Positions 1 to 11,056 of a stretch of 64,000 nucleotides of DNA are shown here, in pieces (within the stretch, counting starts at the first letter, position 1; every line of letters begins with the position of its first letter). The stretch covers positions 4,045,323 through 4,109,322 of the forward strand of contig JBBMOL010000058.1 in NCBI GenBank assembly GCA_037954665.1, in the 5' to 3' direction. The translations under genes were made by a program, and so were the position numbers. This DNA is from Laguncularia racemosa (taxonomy: Eukaryota; Streptophyta; Magnoliopsida; Myrtales; Combretaceae). The notes below the pieces were generated by a model. That model saw nothing but the letters and a program-made list of their open reading frames with translations. It searched no databases and was not told the DNA's origin.

Positions 1-352
1 TGGCGTTCTTGGTGACGTACAGTTGCAGGTTTGGAGCTCCTTTCAAAACTGGCTTCAAGGCCGGCAGCCTTGATCCTGGACCGGTTCTTCCCACTTGATT
101 TCCATCACATTAAGTTCCCTTTGATCATCCCTTGCCTCGAAGCTTTGGATTCCTTGAAGCTTCTCACTTGTGATGTTTACCAAACCCTGTACATGAGAAA
201 TTAGGATTTGTTGCAGCTTCTTAGCTCGGGATCTTGTGATTGGTCCTTGAGGTAGGCTTATTGGACTTGAATCCCTTTGAACTTTAGCTTCAGCCACTTG
301 ACTTTCTTCTTGATTCAGCCCTTGAACTTGGGATAGTGGCTCTTCCATAACA
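1..352 (-). repeat. 3' LTR of the CRM element (partial)
   Basis: This stretch repeats at about 5990-6326 with scattered substitutions and one short length difference near 148-158. Similarity stops sharply at GGCTCTTCCATAACA, which is the sense start TGTTATGGAAGAGCC in reverse. About 414 bp of the LTR lie beyond the window edge if it matches the 766 bp 5' copy. The last 98 codons of the pol frame lie inside it. Confidence 0.9.
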
Positions 353-987
353 TTTCCCCTCTCCTCAAAAGGATTCGTCCTCGAATAAAAAACATCACCT
401 ACATCAAAAGGACTCAGGTCAGTGACATTAAAAGTGGCACTTACATTATACTCACCCGGTAAGTCAACTTTGTAGGCATTGTCATTGATTCTCTCAAGTA
501 TCGGAAATGGATTGTCTCCCCTGGGGTTCAACTTGGATTTCCTCTGTAATGGAAACCTCTCCTTGCGAAAATGCACCCAAACCCAATCTCCAGGCTGAAA
601 AATCATGGGTCTCCTGCCCTTGTTCACCCTTGAAGCTACCTTGGCATTTTGTTTCTCAATCCTACTCTTTACCTGTACATGTAGCTTTCTCACGAAATCT
701 GCCTTGGAATCCGCATCAAAACTCACAAACTTGTTAGGTGGCAATGGCAATAAATCAATGGGAGTCAGTGGATTAAAACCATACACAATCTCAAATGGTG
801 AACAATGAGTAGTGCTATGTACAACCCTATTATATGCAAACTCCACAAATGGTAGGCAATCCTCCCAAGTCCTAATGTTCTTCTCTATGATTGCCCTCAA
901 CAACTGAATTAAAGTCCTGTTAACCACCTCAGTTTGCCCATCAGTTTGTGGGTGACAAGTAGTCGAAAACATCAGTTTAGTTCCCAA
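55..987 (-). pseudogene. integrase C-terminal half of CRM pol
   Basis: An open stretch of 310 codons. It begins just after the second catalytic Asp of integrase and contains the catalytic Glu in PQTDGQTEVVNRTL (about residues 13-26). It continues through the GDWVWVHFRKERFP region and the INDNAYKVDLPGEYNVSATF segment, where chromoviruses carry the GPY-like module. The last 98 codons lie inside the 3' LTR. There is no canonical chromodomain; CRM elements have a CR-type tail instead. It is separated from the upstream piece by an in-frame stop near 990, so it is the downstream part of one broken pol gene. The listed ATG is not a true start. Product, if made: strand transfer of element cDNA into the host chromosome. 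Confidence 0.85.
353..372 (-). other. polypurine tract of the CRM element
   Basis: Read on the minus strand, GAGGAGAGGGGAAA lies directly before the 3' LTR start TGTT. This is the expected place and composition for the plus-strand primer of reverse transcription. It lies inside the open integrase reading frame, where it encodes part of the run EERGN. Confidence 0.85.
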
Positions 988-993
988 CTTTCC

Positions 994-1944
994 CTACAAT
1001 ACTCTCAAAAAATCACTCAAAAATTTTACATCTCGATCACTAACAATGCTCCTAGGTATGCCATGCAGACGTACTACCTCTCTAAAGAACAAATTAGCAA
1101 TGTGTATTGCATTATCAGTTTTATGACAAGGAATGAAATGAGCCATTTTACTAAACCTATCAACTACAACGAAGATGTTATCACTACCCTTCTTAGTCCT
1201 AGGTAACCTAAGCACAAAATCCATAGACACAACAGTCCAAGGTTCATTAGGAATAGGTAGTGGTGTATACAGTCCATGTGGTTTCAGTTTAGATTTTGCC
1301 TCCCTACATGTGATACAGTGTTGACAAACTTTATGCACATCATGTCTCATGCCAGGCCAAAAAAAATGTTGAGTCAGCATATCATAGGTCTTGTCTACCC
1401 CAAAATGCCCCATTAAGCCCCCTCCATGTGCTTCCTTAACTAGTAATTTCCTCACAGAACCTCTAGGAATACATAACTTACTTTTCTTGAACAAGAATCC
1501 ATCAGACACATAATAATCATTCATCCCATTCCCATCAATACAAGTAGCAAAAATCTCAGAAAAATCAACATCATGTGGGTACAACTCCTTCACCAACTCA
1601 AATCTTAACAAAGATGTACTAAGAGAGTTAAGTAAAGTGTACCTTCTTGACAGCGCATCAACAACAATGTTCTCCTTACCCTGCTTGTACCTGATCACAT
1701 AAGGGAAGGTCTTAATGAATTCCACCCATTTAGCATGTCTCCTGTTCATCTTATCTTGGCCTTTTAGATGTTTCAGGCTCTCATGGTCTGTGTGTATAAC
1801 AAACTCTTTAGGCCATAGATAGTGTTGCCAAGTTTGCAGTGAGCGTACTAAGGCATACAGCTCCTTATCATATGTTAGGTACTTCAATGCTGCTCCACTC
1901 AATTTTTCATTGAAATACATTAGTGGCCTGTGATCCTGCATCAA
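994..1944 (-). pseudogene. RNase H end and integrase N-terminal half of CRM pol
   Basis: The first 100 residues are RNase H: TDHESLKHL near residue 53 and ADALSRR-like VDALSRR near residue 95. Integrase follows, with a zinc-binding HHCC module (H in GHFGVDKTYDML, CQHCITC near residue 210), the first catalytic Asp in MDFVLRLP and the second in VSDRDVKF near the end. A stop near 1948 separates it from the RT piece upstream, and another near 990 separates it from the integrase C-terminus. All three pieces read in a single consistent order, so the breaks look like point changes in one former polyprotein. Confidence 0.87.
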
Positions 1945-1950
1945 TACAGC

Positions 1951-2808
1951 TCAAATCCCTATGCCACTAGCATCACACTCAATCTCAAAAGTTTTATCAA
2001 AATCAGGCAAAGCAAGCAATGGCGCATTACACAATTTATTCTTAAGTTCATTGAAAGCATGTTCTTGTGCATCACCCCAAGTAAAACTAACATTCTTTTT
2101 CACAAGTTCATTCAAAGGTGTGGCTATTGTGCTAAAATCTCTAATGAACCTCCTATAGAAACCAGCAAGTCCATGAAAACTCCTCACCTCACTAGCAGTC
2201 TTAGGTCTAGGCCACTCCTTAATGGCCTTCACCTTCTCTTCATCAACCTCTACTCCTTGACTAGACACAATAAATCCTAGAAAATTAACCCTATCCATGC
2301 AGAAACTACACTTCTTAAGATTTGTAAACAGCTTTTCCTCTCTTAGTTTTGTTAACACCAAACTCACATGCATAACATGACCATCCAGAGACTTAGAGTA
2401 AATCAAGATATCATCAAAATATACCACAACAAATTTACCTAAGTACTCATGCAGCACATGATTCATCAGTCGCATAAAAGTGCTAGGTGCATTAGTAAGA
2501 CCAAAAGGCATGATAAGCCATTCATACAAACCAAATTTAGTCTTAAATGCAATTTTCCATTCATCTCCCACTTTCATGTGTATCTGATAATAACCAGATT
2601 TCAGATCAATTTTTGTAAATAAGCAAGAACCATACAATTCATCTAACATATCATCTAACCTAGGAATAGGGTGATGATACTTTACAGTGATTTTGTTGAT
2701 GGCTCTACAGTCTACACACATCCTCCAAGTCCCATCCTTCTTAGGCACTAGAATCACAGGAACTGAACAAGGGCTCAGACTCTCTCTTACATACCCTTTC
2801 TCCAGCAA
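1951..2808 (-). pseudogene. reverse transcriptase and early RNase H of CRM pol
   Basis: 285 open codons. RT motifs appear in order: MCVDCRAINKIT, FTKIDLKSGYYQI, MPFGLTNAPSTFM, and the catalytic box VVVYFDDILIYSK (codons near 2395-2425). NLKKCSF and VNFLGF follow, then the connection LPDFDKTFEIECDASG leading into RNase H. It copies element RNA into DNA. The catalytic YFDD box is intact, but upstream the frame breaks near 2835, where the N-terminal RT sequence shifts, and a TGA closes it at 1951. Confidence 0.9.
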
Positions 2809-3680
2809 CTTTTCAACTTGTTTCTGGATCTCTTTGCTTCACTAGGATTAGTTCTGTATGCAGGTCGGTTGGGTATGGCAGCTCCAGGAATGAAGTCAAT
2901 CTAATGCTCTATTCCCCTGACTGGTGGAAGTCTACTGGGTAACTCCTTTAGAAATACATCTCTGAAATCCTGCAACAAATCAGAAAACACACTAGGCAAA
3001 CATGGGTTAATGTCATTAGTGGCCAAGCAAGCCCCTTTGTACAGAAGTACAAATATAGGTCTACTGGCACTCAAAGCATTTCTAACCTCACTGGACCTAG
3101 CAATCAAGCTCACATTTTTACTCTTTTTCTCTCTTGGCCGATTGTTGTCTTGCTTTTCACTCTTCTCAATTTTTCCACTCTTTTGATTTTCACTCTTGTT
3201 TTTCTCTCCTTCTGAAGTGCTCTTTCTACTCTCCTTCTCTTTGCTTTCGGCCTCCACTCTCAACCTCTCCAATTTACATTGGTCCTCATACACTTCTTTA
3301 GAGGACGGTGGTGCTAAAATGGTTTTCCTGCCATCCTTAGTAAAAGAGTACCTGTTGAGATATCCATCATGCAAGGTTTTCCTATCAAACTGCCAAGGTC
3401 TACCTAACAAGATGTCACCAGCATGCATAGGAACAACATCACAGAGCACCTCATCACAGTATTTGCTAATGGAAAAAGAAATGAGGACTTGCCTGTTCAC
3501 CTTAATCTCTCCACAGTTACTAAGCCACTAAAGTTTGTATGGCCTTGGATGTGGTATAGTAGGCAATCCCAACTTGTTAACCAAGAGTGTACTCACCACA
3601 TTAGTACAACTCCCTCCATCAACAATCACACTACATGCCTTTCCCTGGACATGGCATCTAGTATGAAACAGATTCTCTCT
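2809..3680 (-). pseudogene. protease and linker of CRM gag-pol
   Basis: The best open piece is 2901-3500 (199 codons). It holds the aspartic-protease downstream part (DVVPMHAGDILLGRPW, with the hydrophobic-Gly ILLG motif), then a long Lys/Glu/Ser-rich linker, then PRIFVLLYKGACLAT-like text leading to RT. The protease active site DGGSCTN lies just upstream at about 3600-3630 in another frame. Stops near 3530 and 3680 break the region. DGGSCTN in place of DTG/DSG is usual for this clade. The protein would cut the Gag-Pol precursor. Confidence 0.75.
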
Positions 3681-5015
3681 CTATTCCTCAGGACCATCCT
3701 CCTTTAGCTGGGTACTCAGTGCACGCCTAGCTACAAATAGGTCACCTCTCACAGCCTCCTCAACACTACCAGCATCACTACAAGCCTCCAGCTTGGGCAT
3801 GTCATCATCTGCACTCTCATTATCATCTCCCTCATCATCTGTCACAATTTCTCCATTTCTTATCACCATTGTTCTCTTATTAGGGCAATCCTTGCTAATG
3901 TGCCCTACACCCTGACACTTCTAGCATTTAATATCCCTATTCCTGCCCTTGGGTTCAGCCTCCTTAGGTTTCTCAGGTGAAACCCTAACTACCTTCCCCT
4001 TTGCAACATCGGTAGTAGGCTTACTTCCCTTAAAATCAGACTTTCCATAACCCTTCCATGCAGAATGAGAATTGGAAGAAGGTTTGGAAACATACCTGTA
4101 TGGACCTCTGCCTTGGAGTTGTCTCTCAATTTTGATAGCTAGATGCACCATATCCTCCAACTCCACATAATGTTGAAATTCTACCCTAACCACCCAAGAA
4201 TCGTGCCATTGTGGCCTCCTCTTCCTCATCCACATCAGCCCTGGTCATGATCATCTCCATTTCTTTGTAGTAGTCCTCCACACTCCTACTACCTTGTTTC
4301 AACATTTGCAACCTTTGCATGAGTTCCCTGTGATAGTACCTGGGAACAAATCGCTTTCTCATCACAGCCTTAAGATCATGCCAGCTATCTATAGGATACT
4401 CATGTTCCTCCTTCTGCTGGTCACCAGTTGATCCCACCAAGAGATAGCATAATCTTGAAACTGGGTTACAGCCAACTTCACTTTTCTCTCCTCACTACAT
4501 TGGTGACAATCAAAGTTCAGCTCTACCTTCTTCTCCCACTGCAAATAAGCCTCTAGATCAGACTTACCATGAAAGATGGGAAGTTCCAGTTTAATTCCAC
4601 CCAATCCTTGATCTACATAATCATCATTCCCTCTACTTCTACCAGCAGTGTAACGCTTATGAGTTCTTCCTCTTCCTCTACCAACTCCTACTCCTCTTCC
4701 TATTCCTTTACCACCTCTTCGGCCCCTATTGACATCCAACACTGTACTATCTTCATACTCCTCCTCCGAATAGTCACTATCATCTGCCACATCAACTGTT
4801 TGTGGAATAGGAATCCTACCTCCTCTATGCCCTTCTCTAGCACTAGGCTCCCTATTTTCAACTGCTTGTAACCTCAAGTTCATTTGCTCCATAGACTCTC
4901 TCATCTCTATCAATGCTTGAGTCATACACCTAAACTCTGATTGTTGAGCCTCCTTCAACAGTTTCTCATCCACAGTTCCCTCCTCCTTACTCACACCAAC
5001 ACCTTTACCATACAT
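3681..5015 (-). pseudogene. gag of the CRM element, frameshifted
   Basis: Gag starts at the ATG at 5015. Its N-terminal 200 codons (4389-5015) hold a coiled stretch, an acidic patch, an Arg/Gly-rich basic segment and LPIFHGKSDLEAYLQWEKK followed by WWDQL. The rest continues in a second frame (4186-4440: KRFVPRYYHRELMQRL, SVEDYYKEME) and a third (3921-4235: VELEDMVHLAIKIERQL). A TAG at about 3926 falls inside the zinc knuckle (IKC, stop, KCQGVGHISKDC). 3681-3869 is the acidic spacer before protease. Gag would form the particle that packages element RNA. At least two frameshifts and one stop disable it. Confidence 0.85.
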
Positions 5016-5546
5016 CTTATCCTACAAAACTAACCAACGTTAATTAAAATTTCAGTTTCCTAACAAGCACTCCCTCTCGTGTTTACACTCAACTGATGGG
5101 GTTGTACTCTCATGTGTCACACAATCAAATCAGGTCTCACAGGTGTTCCTCACACCTCTCAAGCTTGCTCCTCGATGTTCTTAATCAAATCACACCTAGA
5201 AATAATCAAAAGAGAAGTGTATGACACAGACACAATTAGTGTTTCCCAATATTCCTTGATGAATTTACACTATAATTCTAGAGTATTTGGTGTTTTCACA
5301 AAGTTAGGATCCAACAAAAACCACAAATTCAAGAACCTTATCAATCAATCAATATATATATATATATATATATATTTTTTAATACGAACAAACTTGATGG
5401 AGAAACCCTAGAATGATGGAAAGGTCACAACTTGACGAGAGAAACACAATAGAACATGTAAAGAACACAACTTTATATATTAAACGAAGATAAAATTAAA
5501 AGTCGAACAAAGATCAATGAAAGATATAACCTGATCTAGAGCCAAA
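5016..5546 (-). other. untranslated leader of the CRM element
   Basis: About 530 bp between the primer site and the gag ATG. No open frame of note. It contains an (AT)n tract at 5351-5374. This is a normal leader position for packaging and dimerisation signals, which cannot be recognised by eye. Confidence 0.6.
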
Positions 5547-5558
5547 GCTCTGATACCA
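5547..5558 (-). other. primer binding site, initiator Met-tRNA
   Basis: The plus strand reads GCTCTGATACCA, the reverse of TGGTATCAGAGC, which pairs with the 3' end of plant initiator Met tRNA. It lies two bases inside the LTR edge, as expected for a Ty3/gypsy element. Confidence 0.92.
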
Positions 5559-5560
5559 AA

Positions 5561-6326
5561 TGATACCGAGAACCACCGCAGTTACGCTTGAGAACCCCTT
5601 TGGCTATTATGGACCCCCACAACAACAACACGAAAACCCACGAATCTAATTGGAATCAAACCTTAAGATAGTTTAGATTTAGGTTTTCTTAGACGGATCG
5701 ATGAACAAGTTAGAACTAATCAAGCCCTAACCTCGAAACTCTCCACAGGAAAAGATCGATCAACTCTCTCCTGAAAGTTTCTTAGCATGCATTCAATCAA
5801 GAATGTAAGGAATTGAAGCGACAAGCTTTCTGGTATTTCAAAGATGACAAAAACTAACTTTTCGTCGTCTTATCTCGGTATAAATATGAAGACATCCATG
5901 CAATACATCGTAATTTGCGGAATAAGGAAAAATACAACGTAATTAAAAGATGGCTGGCTGTCAAGGCCGGCGGCGTATATGTAAAGGCCGGCAGCGTTCT
6001 TGGCGGCGTACAGTTGCAGGCTTGGAGCTCCTTTTAAAACCGGCTTTAAGGCCGACAACCTTGATCTTGGACCGGTTCTTCCCACTTGATTTCCATCACA
6101 TTAAGTTCCCTTTGATCATCCCTTGCCTCGAAGCTTCTCACTTGTGATGTTTACCAAACCCTGTACATGAGAAATTAGGATTTGTTGCAGCTTCTTAGCT
6201 CGGTATCTTGTGATTGGTCCTTGAGGTAGGCTTATTGGACTTGAATCCCTTTGAACTTCAGCTTTAGCCACTTAACTTTCTTCTTGATTCAGCCCTTGAA
6301 CTTGGGATAGTGGCTCTTCCATAACA
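5561..6326 (-). repeat. 5' LTR of the CRM element (766 bp)
   Basis: On the sense strand it runs from TGTTATGGAA to CTCGGTATCA. The outer 340 bp match the partial 3' LTR at 1-352. It contains GC-rich GCCGGC-type segments (around 5965-6060) that resemble parts of the LTR at 51481-52173, suggesting one CRM family or close relatives. Confidence 0.9.
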
Positions 6327-7857
6327 TTATTCCCCATCATCAATAGAGTAAAGCTTAACCATCAATTATATTTAGGAATTTGGGAATTGCTTCAATTTGA
6401 TTAAGAATTGAAGTTTGGGTTTATAAGCTTGAAGAGCGGTTCAAGTGAAATTGATTAAGATACATGCTTCCGATCCTACAATTGATTGAGGGGTTTGCTT
6501 ACCCATGACATTAGGAGTTGGATTGACCCAAGAACTGCTGTGAACCACCACTGCAAGCCCTTGAACCAACCATGGACTGCCTAACTCAAGGTAAGTCTCT
6601 CTTTGTTTTATTATTTTGTAATATTTGTATTCATGTATTGCAATTTTTTTTTAAATAACATAAGATAAAAATCTCTTCTATTCCTTTCAACCAAAGGTTT
6701 TGAAAAAGAAGAAGAAGAAGAAGAAGAATGTTCTTTTCAATACTTAATTTTCTTTTATAAACATTTCTTCTCCTAAAATATGTTTTTTGACACCTAGGTA
6801 AATGTTTTCACAAAATAAAATATCTTAATGGGCCTTTTATCAAAATTTAGGTTATTTTCTTAAAGTTTTTCAAGAAAGAGACAAAAATTAAGGTTTTGGA
6901 TTTTTCGTAAAAAATAAATTAGCTAAAAAGTTAAAGCTGATGCTTTTGCAAAAATAAAAATAACTAACAAATTAAAGTTTTACAAAAAAGAAGAAGAAAG
7001 AACTACAATGGCTAATTTCGACTAGTGGATATATAGGCACCTTTGGGGTGATCATAAAAAAATAAAAATATTATTTTTCTCCCAAACCAATAAAAACTAA
7101 AAAGAAGTAAAAATTAAAAATAATTGTTTTTTATTTTTTTCATATTACTAATTTCTTTTCTTTTGCAAGATATTATACATAAGAAAGGTTTTATTATTTA
7201 TTTATTTAATCTAGTTATAATGTTTTCTTTACTTTCTTTTTCAATTTATTTAAACATTTTTTTTTGTGCTAACGTCCCTTTTCTTTCTTGCAGGAAATCA
7301 TGAAAAGTTCTTCTAATTAATTTTGTTCTTTTTTAGTTTATTTAGATTTGGTAAAAACCTAACAAATTCTTTTAGCTTTGCAGGGAAATATGTAAAAGGT
7401 GTCTCTTTGTTTATCTTGATTATTTGCTTTTGATTATTTTCTTTATGTGTATCTTTTTAAATACTTATTAACCATTTTTGTAGAAAATAAAAAAAGGGAT
7501 TTTTTTTTAATAAAGGCCGCTTTTTCATTTTTGAAAATTCTTATAAAAACCAATAGGTTTTAAATAAGATAGTCTCCAAACTCAATTTTCTCTACTTTAA
7601 AAAAATCTTCTTATATAAAAAGGTTTTTGTGCAGATTAGTAGCTGAAATTAGGAGCAATCCACCCATTCGATCATAATTTCCCATTTTTCATGACTTCAG
7701 TTAGGTAACAACTCCAGTTTTTCAAAAAGTTATTTTATTTTATTTTTAATTTTCCTTAATTTTGTTGTGTAGCTTATATCAAGTAGGTTAGGTTTAATAT
7801 AAGTAAAATTAAAGAAAAAAGGAAAATTTTGGGCTCGAAACCCTACTTTAGTAAGCT
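6327..7857. other. AT-rich spacer, possible decayed LTR
   Basis: No coding region recognised. At 6590-6600 the plus strand reads CAAGGTAAGTC, a perfect splice-donor-like string after an oligo-mixed leader, followed by about 1.2 kb of T-rich DNA. The Tekay LTRs in this window have a similar layout (CAAGTGAGTAAC on their sense strand). An old plus-strand LTR is therefore possible but not shown; no partner copy was found. An (AAG)n run lies at 6706-6727. Confidence 0.3.
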
Positions 7858-7879
7858 CATTATTCTTTGTTAGCAAGGA

Positions 7880-8505
7880 TGTCCAACCTATAGAGAGTCA
7901 TGGCACTCCCTCAAGAGTACCTTCCTTAAGTTTTCCACCTTAGGGACATACAAGTGATGCTCCTCGGTGTATATCAAGTCACCTTTAATCTAAAATCTAC
8001 AAGTCTTCCTTTCTTCATTTAGTTGCTTAAAATTCTTAGCCAATAGGTCTTGGCTTAAGTGTTCCTTTATTTGCTCTTAAATATTAGTGTTAACTTGACT
8101 CACAAATAAATGGGCAACTAAGGTTAGGGAAGATAAATCCTCTTGTCTACTCAAAGCATCTACTATCTATTTGGTTTGCCTATGACAATACTTAATCTCC
8201 ATGTTAAACTCTGCAAAGAACTCTTACTATCTTGCTTACTTAGCAGAGAGCTTAAGTTGTGTCAAAATGTGACTAGCGGCAGAATTGTTTGTCTTCACTA
8301 GGAACCTAGACTATAACAGATAATGCTTCTAAGTCTAGAGATAGTGCATAATTGAAATCAACTTCTTCTCTTGAGTTGAATACCTCTACTCGGTTGGATT
8401 TAGCTATTTGCTCTCATAGGCCACTAGATAGCCTTCTTACATCAACACTCAACTTAGGACAATGTCCAATGCATCCATGTTAATGGGGATTGTATTCTTA
8501 TAACA
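7880..8505 (-). pseudogene. RNase H remnant of the decayed chromovirus
   Basis: Read by eye on the minus strand with several stops: YSTQEKK, then a HYL..SRFLVKTNNSAA segment, KLSAK.AR, EFFAEFNMEI and DALSRQEDLSSL. The order and spacing match Ty3/gypsy RNase H. The Asp of the usual TD(N/H) site reads Asn (KTNNSAA). No open frame longer than about 40 codons remains. Confidence 0.6.
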
Positions 8506-9225
8506 TGTTAACAAAGACTAAGGATGGATTTGAGATGGGTAAAGTAGCTAAGGAATCTAAATAAGAGAGTTTTTAGGAGTCACCATGAGGTACATGGTTA
8601 TGTTCCTAGGCATGCACTTCTATACAACCAATAGCATGGCTTTGTTGAACGACATAGATGACTAGTGAGATATACGATCAAGTACATGACTGGTTGTATT
8701 CTGCCTGACAAGTACTTATCTATTTCTTTCAATTATTTAAGGTTCGTTCTTTTATTTACAACTATGCAATTAGGTATTTAGAGTTATCATTTAAGTATTT
8801 CATGTTGTATTACGAAGATAAGAACCTTTCAGTTATCAATTATTGAACCTTTTTATATTGAATGCATTACTCTCAATATTTTTGTTCTTATCCATCCATA
8901 TTGTGATTGTGGTGAACATTTGAGATCCATGTGTCATATTAGATTCCTAGCTTATTTTGATTATTAATTACCATATGTAATATTAGTGTCGTATCAATAA
9001 AAACTCTAGTTCAATTTAGTTTATGGTGTGTAATATCCATAAATCTAAATTGTCCATATCCCCTTTTAATTCTTATTCTTATTCTATTTTATTACAAAAC
9101 CTCATAAAATTAGTAAAAACCCTAAAATTATAAAAAGACATTTTCTCTAGTTAGTGCATGCTGTAGAATTTGCTATGTGATATCTTTTATTGACTTTGCT
9201 TAAATGACATGTGGACTTCAAAAGG
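8506..9225. repeat. LTR-like insert in the decayed chromovirus
   Basis: About 720 bp of AT-rich non-coding DNA between two halves of the same RT/RNase H region. It includes GTACATGG/GCATGCAC-type motifs at 8590-8700, like those in the LTRs of the element at 38075-46799. Near 9029 it reads TGTAATATCC, similar to the LTR edge TGTAACATCC of that element. A solo or truncated LTR is the likely identity. Exact ends and duplication were not established. Confidence 0.4.
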
Positions 9226-9545
9226 TTTGGAGATATTAGGAAGTGCAAGGATTGGCTCATTGGTGACCACTTGCTTCAGCTCTTTAAATGTAGCATAACA
9301 CTCCTCACTTTAAGACCACATTCAGTCCTTCATTAGTAGATTTGTAAGGGGAGCAACTCTTTTTGAATACCCTTCCAAAAATCTTCAATAATAGTCGGTA
9401 AGTCCCAAAAATGATCTCAACTTAGTTACACTCTTGGGAATAGGCCACTCTTTGATTGCCTCTACCTTAGCTATATTCATCTAGATTTGCCTTACCTTAA
9501 TCACATGCCTTAACAAGTTGATGCGCTTTTAGGCAAAGGCGCATT
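9226..9545 (-). pseudogene. RT/RNase H junction remnant of the decayed chromovirus
   Basis: Minus-strand text with stops: CAFAQKRINLL, VEAIKEWPIPKS, LRSFLGLTDYY.RF, EGYSKRVAPLTNLL and EPILALPNIS. This is the standard segment after the RT catalytic box. It continues from the RT piece at 11236-11700 and runs into the RNase H piece at 7880-8505, showing that both intervening stretches are insertions. Confidence 0.7.
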
Positions 9546-11056
9546 TCTCTTGTTTGACATATAGATGATTGATAAGTGTTGAAAAAGTCTTATAATTAAT
9601 TACTCTTTATCTAATTTCGATCTATTTTATAAGCACATGTCATTAAATATTACATTGATTTTACTCATATTTTGATTTTAGGCCCTTTAAATCAATTTTG
9701 GATTAAAGAAAGTAAATTACAAAAGTTTCACATGATTTAGAGGTCATATAATTAGGTTACGCAATTTTGAAAAGTATACGGTTAAGTACATGGTCATGTA
9801 CATGACTATATTGATGTAGTTTATAAGAAAAGCTTCAATATGGTCACCAACATGACCATGTCAGTATCCATGTATCTACATAAAAAGAAACTTATTAATG
9901 AATCAAGATACATGACCGTGCAATTTCCACTTCCTATTTTATTATGGTTGCCAAAGATTACTTTCTTGGTTTATAGATAATATTGAAGATGTAATTTCCT
10001 GCCTAGTGAAGACAACTTTTTTATTTTATGAAGATTTAACTTTTCATTCTATGAAAATACAACTTTCCTATTTATGACACATTAGATTATTATATAAGGA
10101 GGTACAGAGTCCAATTAGAGATAATTGAAATTATATAGGATTTTAGAACTAGAATAGTTATGGAATTTTATTATTGTTATTGAATTTTTATGCTTTTCTT
10201 CATACATCATTTTTATAGTTTTTCCTTTAATTTTAATATGATGTTAACTTAATTTTCTTTTGTACTTGGGTATGATAAACCCTAGAATGAAAATGTAATT
10301 TTTGGTTTATTATTCAATAAAGTTATTGATATTCTTATGATTCAATTATGTGTGCTTTATTGCTTTCAAATTAATATTGCTAGTGTATTAGTTTGAAATC
10401 TGATTTCATTGATAGAAATTGGGAGGTCTTATGTTTGAATAGATCTAGTATAATTGGAAGGAGTTGCACATAATTCTAGAGATAGGACAATATAAATCTT
10501 CTAGAATAAGGTCAAACCTAATAGTGGATTTCATAGATCGAAGGTAATGCAATTCTAAAGGTTTTAATTAGGAAGATTTCTGATCAATCAACCTGGAATT
10601 AGGAATTAGTAAACACGAAAGAGCTATTAGTTCAATTTAGGAATTCCATGGTTCAAGAATATAATAATGAAATTGTTAATTACATTATTAATTTCAGGGG
10701 AATTCAATATTTGGATACACTTTTATAAATTGTTAATTTCTTAATTTAGTTGCTAATTTTCTCATTTAGTTTTGACAATTAGATAATGGGAGAAAAGTTA
10801 AATACTAGTAATCATAATTCTTAATTTTTTAATTTAATTATAACTCATAACAATTACATTACCCTACATAAATAATTTTATGCTTAAAAGTCAAAAGTAA
10901 CTTCGATTGTTGTCAGTTGTGTACAAAGAAGGAAGGAAGCAACTAGGGAGTGGCTCGCTAGTGATTTGTTTATTTCTTTTACCCCTTCATGACTTCCAAT
11001 CAAATGCTTACTCAAGTTGCACTTTTTTCTTCTTTTTTTTTATTTTTTTTATTATG
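9546..11056. repeat. LTR-like insert, possibly Athila-type, plus strand
   Basis: About 1.5 kb of AT-rich non-coding sequence starting near TGATAAGTGTTGAAAAAGTC (9570). It contains GTACATGGTCATGTACATG near 9786-9804 and a possible TATA box (TATATAAGGAGG, 10093-10104). A later stretch (10270-10870) resembles in style the plus-strand Athila LTR at 60366-61734. No primer site or partner LTR was found, so a solo LTR is the simplest reading. Confidence 0.4.

Larger units (their letters stand above)
1..6326 (-). mobile_element. CRM-clade Ty3/gypsy retrotransposon, left end cut by window
   Basis: The element reads on the minus strand: 5' LTR (5561-6326), Met-tRNA primer site, leader, gag, protease, reverse transcriptase, RNase H, integrase, polypurine tract, partial 3' LTR (1-352). 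The Gag text (WWDQL, KRFVPRYYHREL, SVEDYYKEME, VELQHYVELEDMVHLAIK), the protease motif DGGSCTN and an integrase tail running into the 3' LTR are typical of the CRM group, which accumulates at plant centromeres. LTR limits follow from comparing the two copies: on the sense strand each starts TGTTATGGAA, and the 5' copy ends in CA next to the primer site. The five bases right of the element are TTATT; the matching left copy lies outside the window. At least two frameshifts and several stops break the coding region, so it is not autonomous. Clade assignment is strong. Confidence 0.9.

Noticed and set aside
507..1206. Several plus-strand frames opposite the CRM integrase
   Set aside because: Shadows of the real minus-strand pol frame, with no family resemblance.
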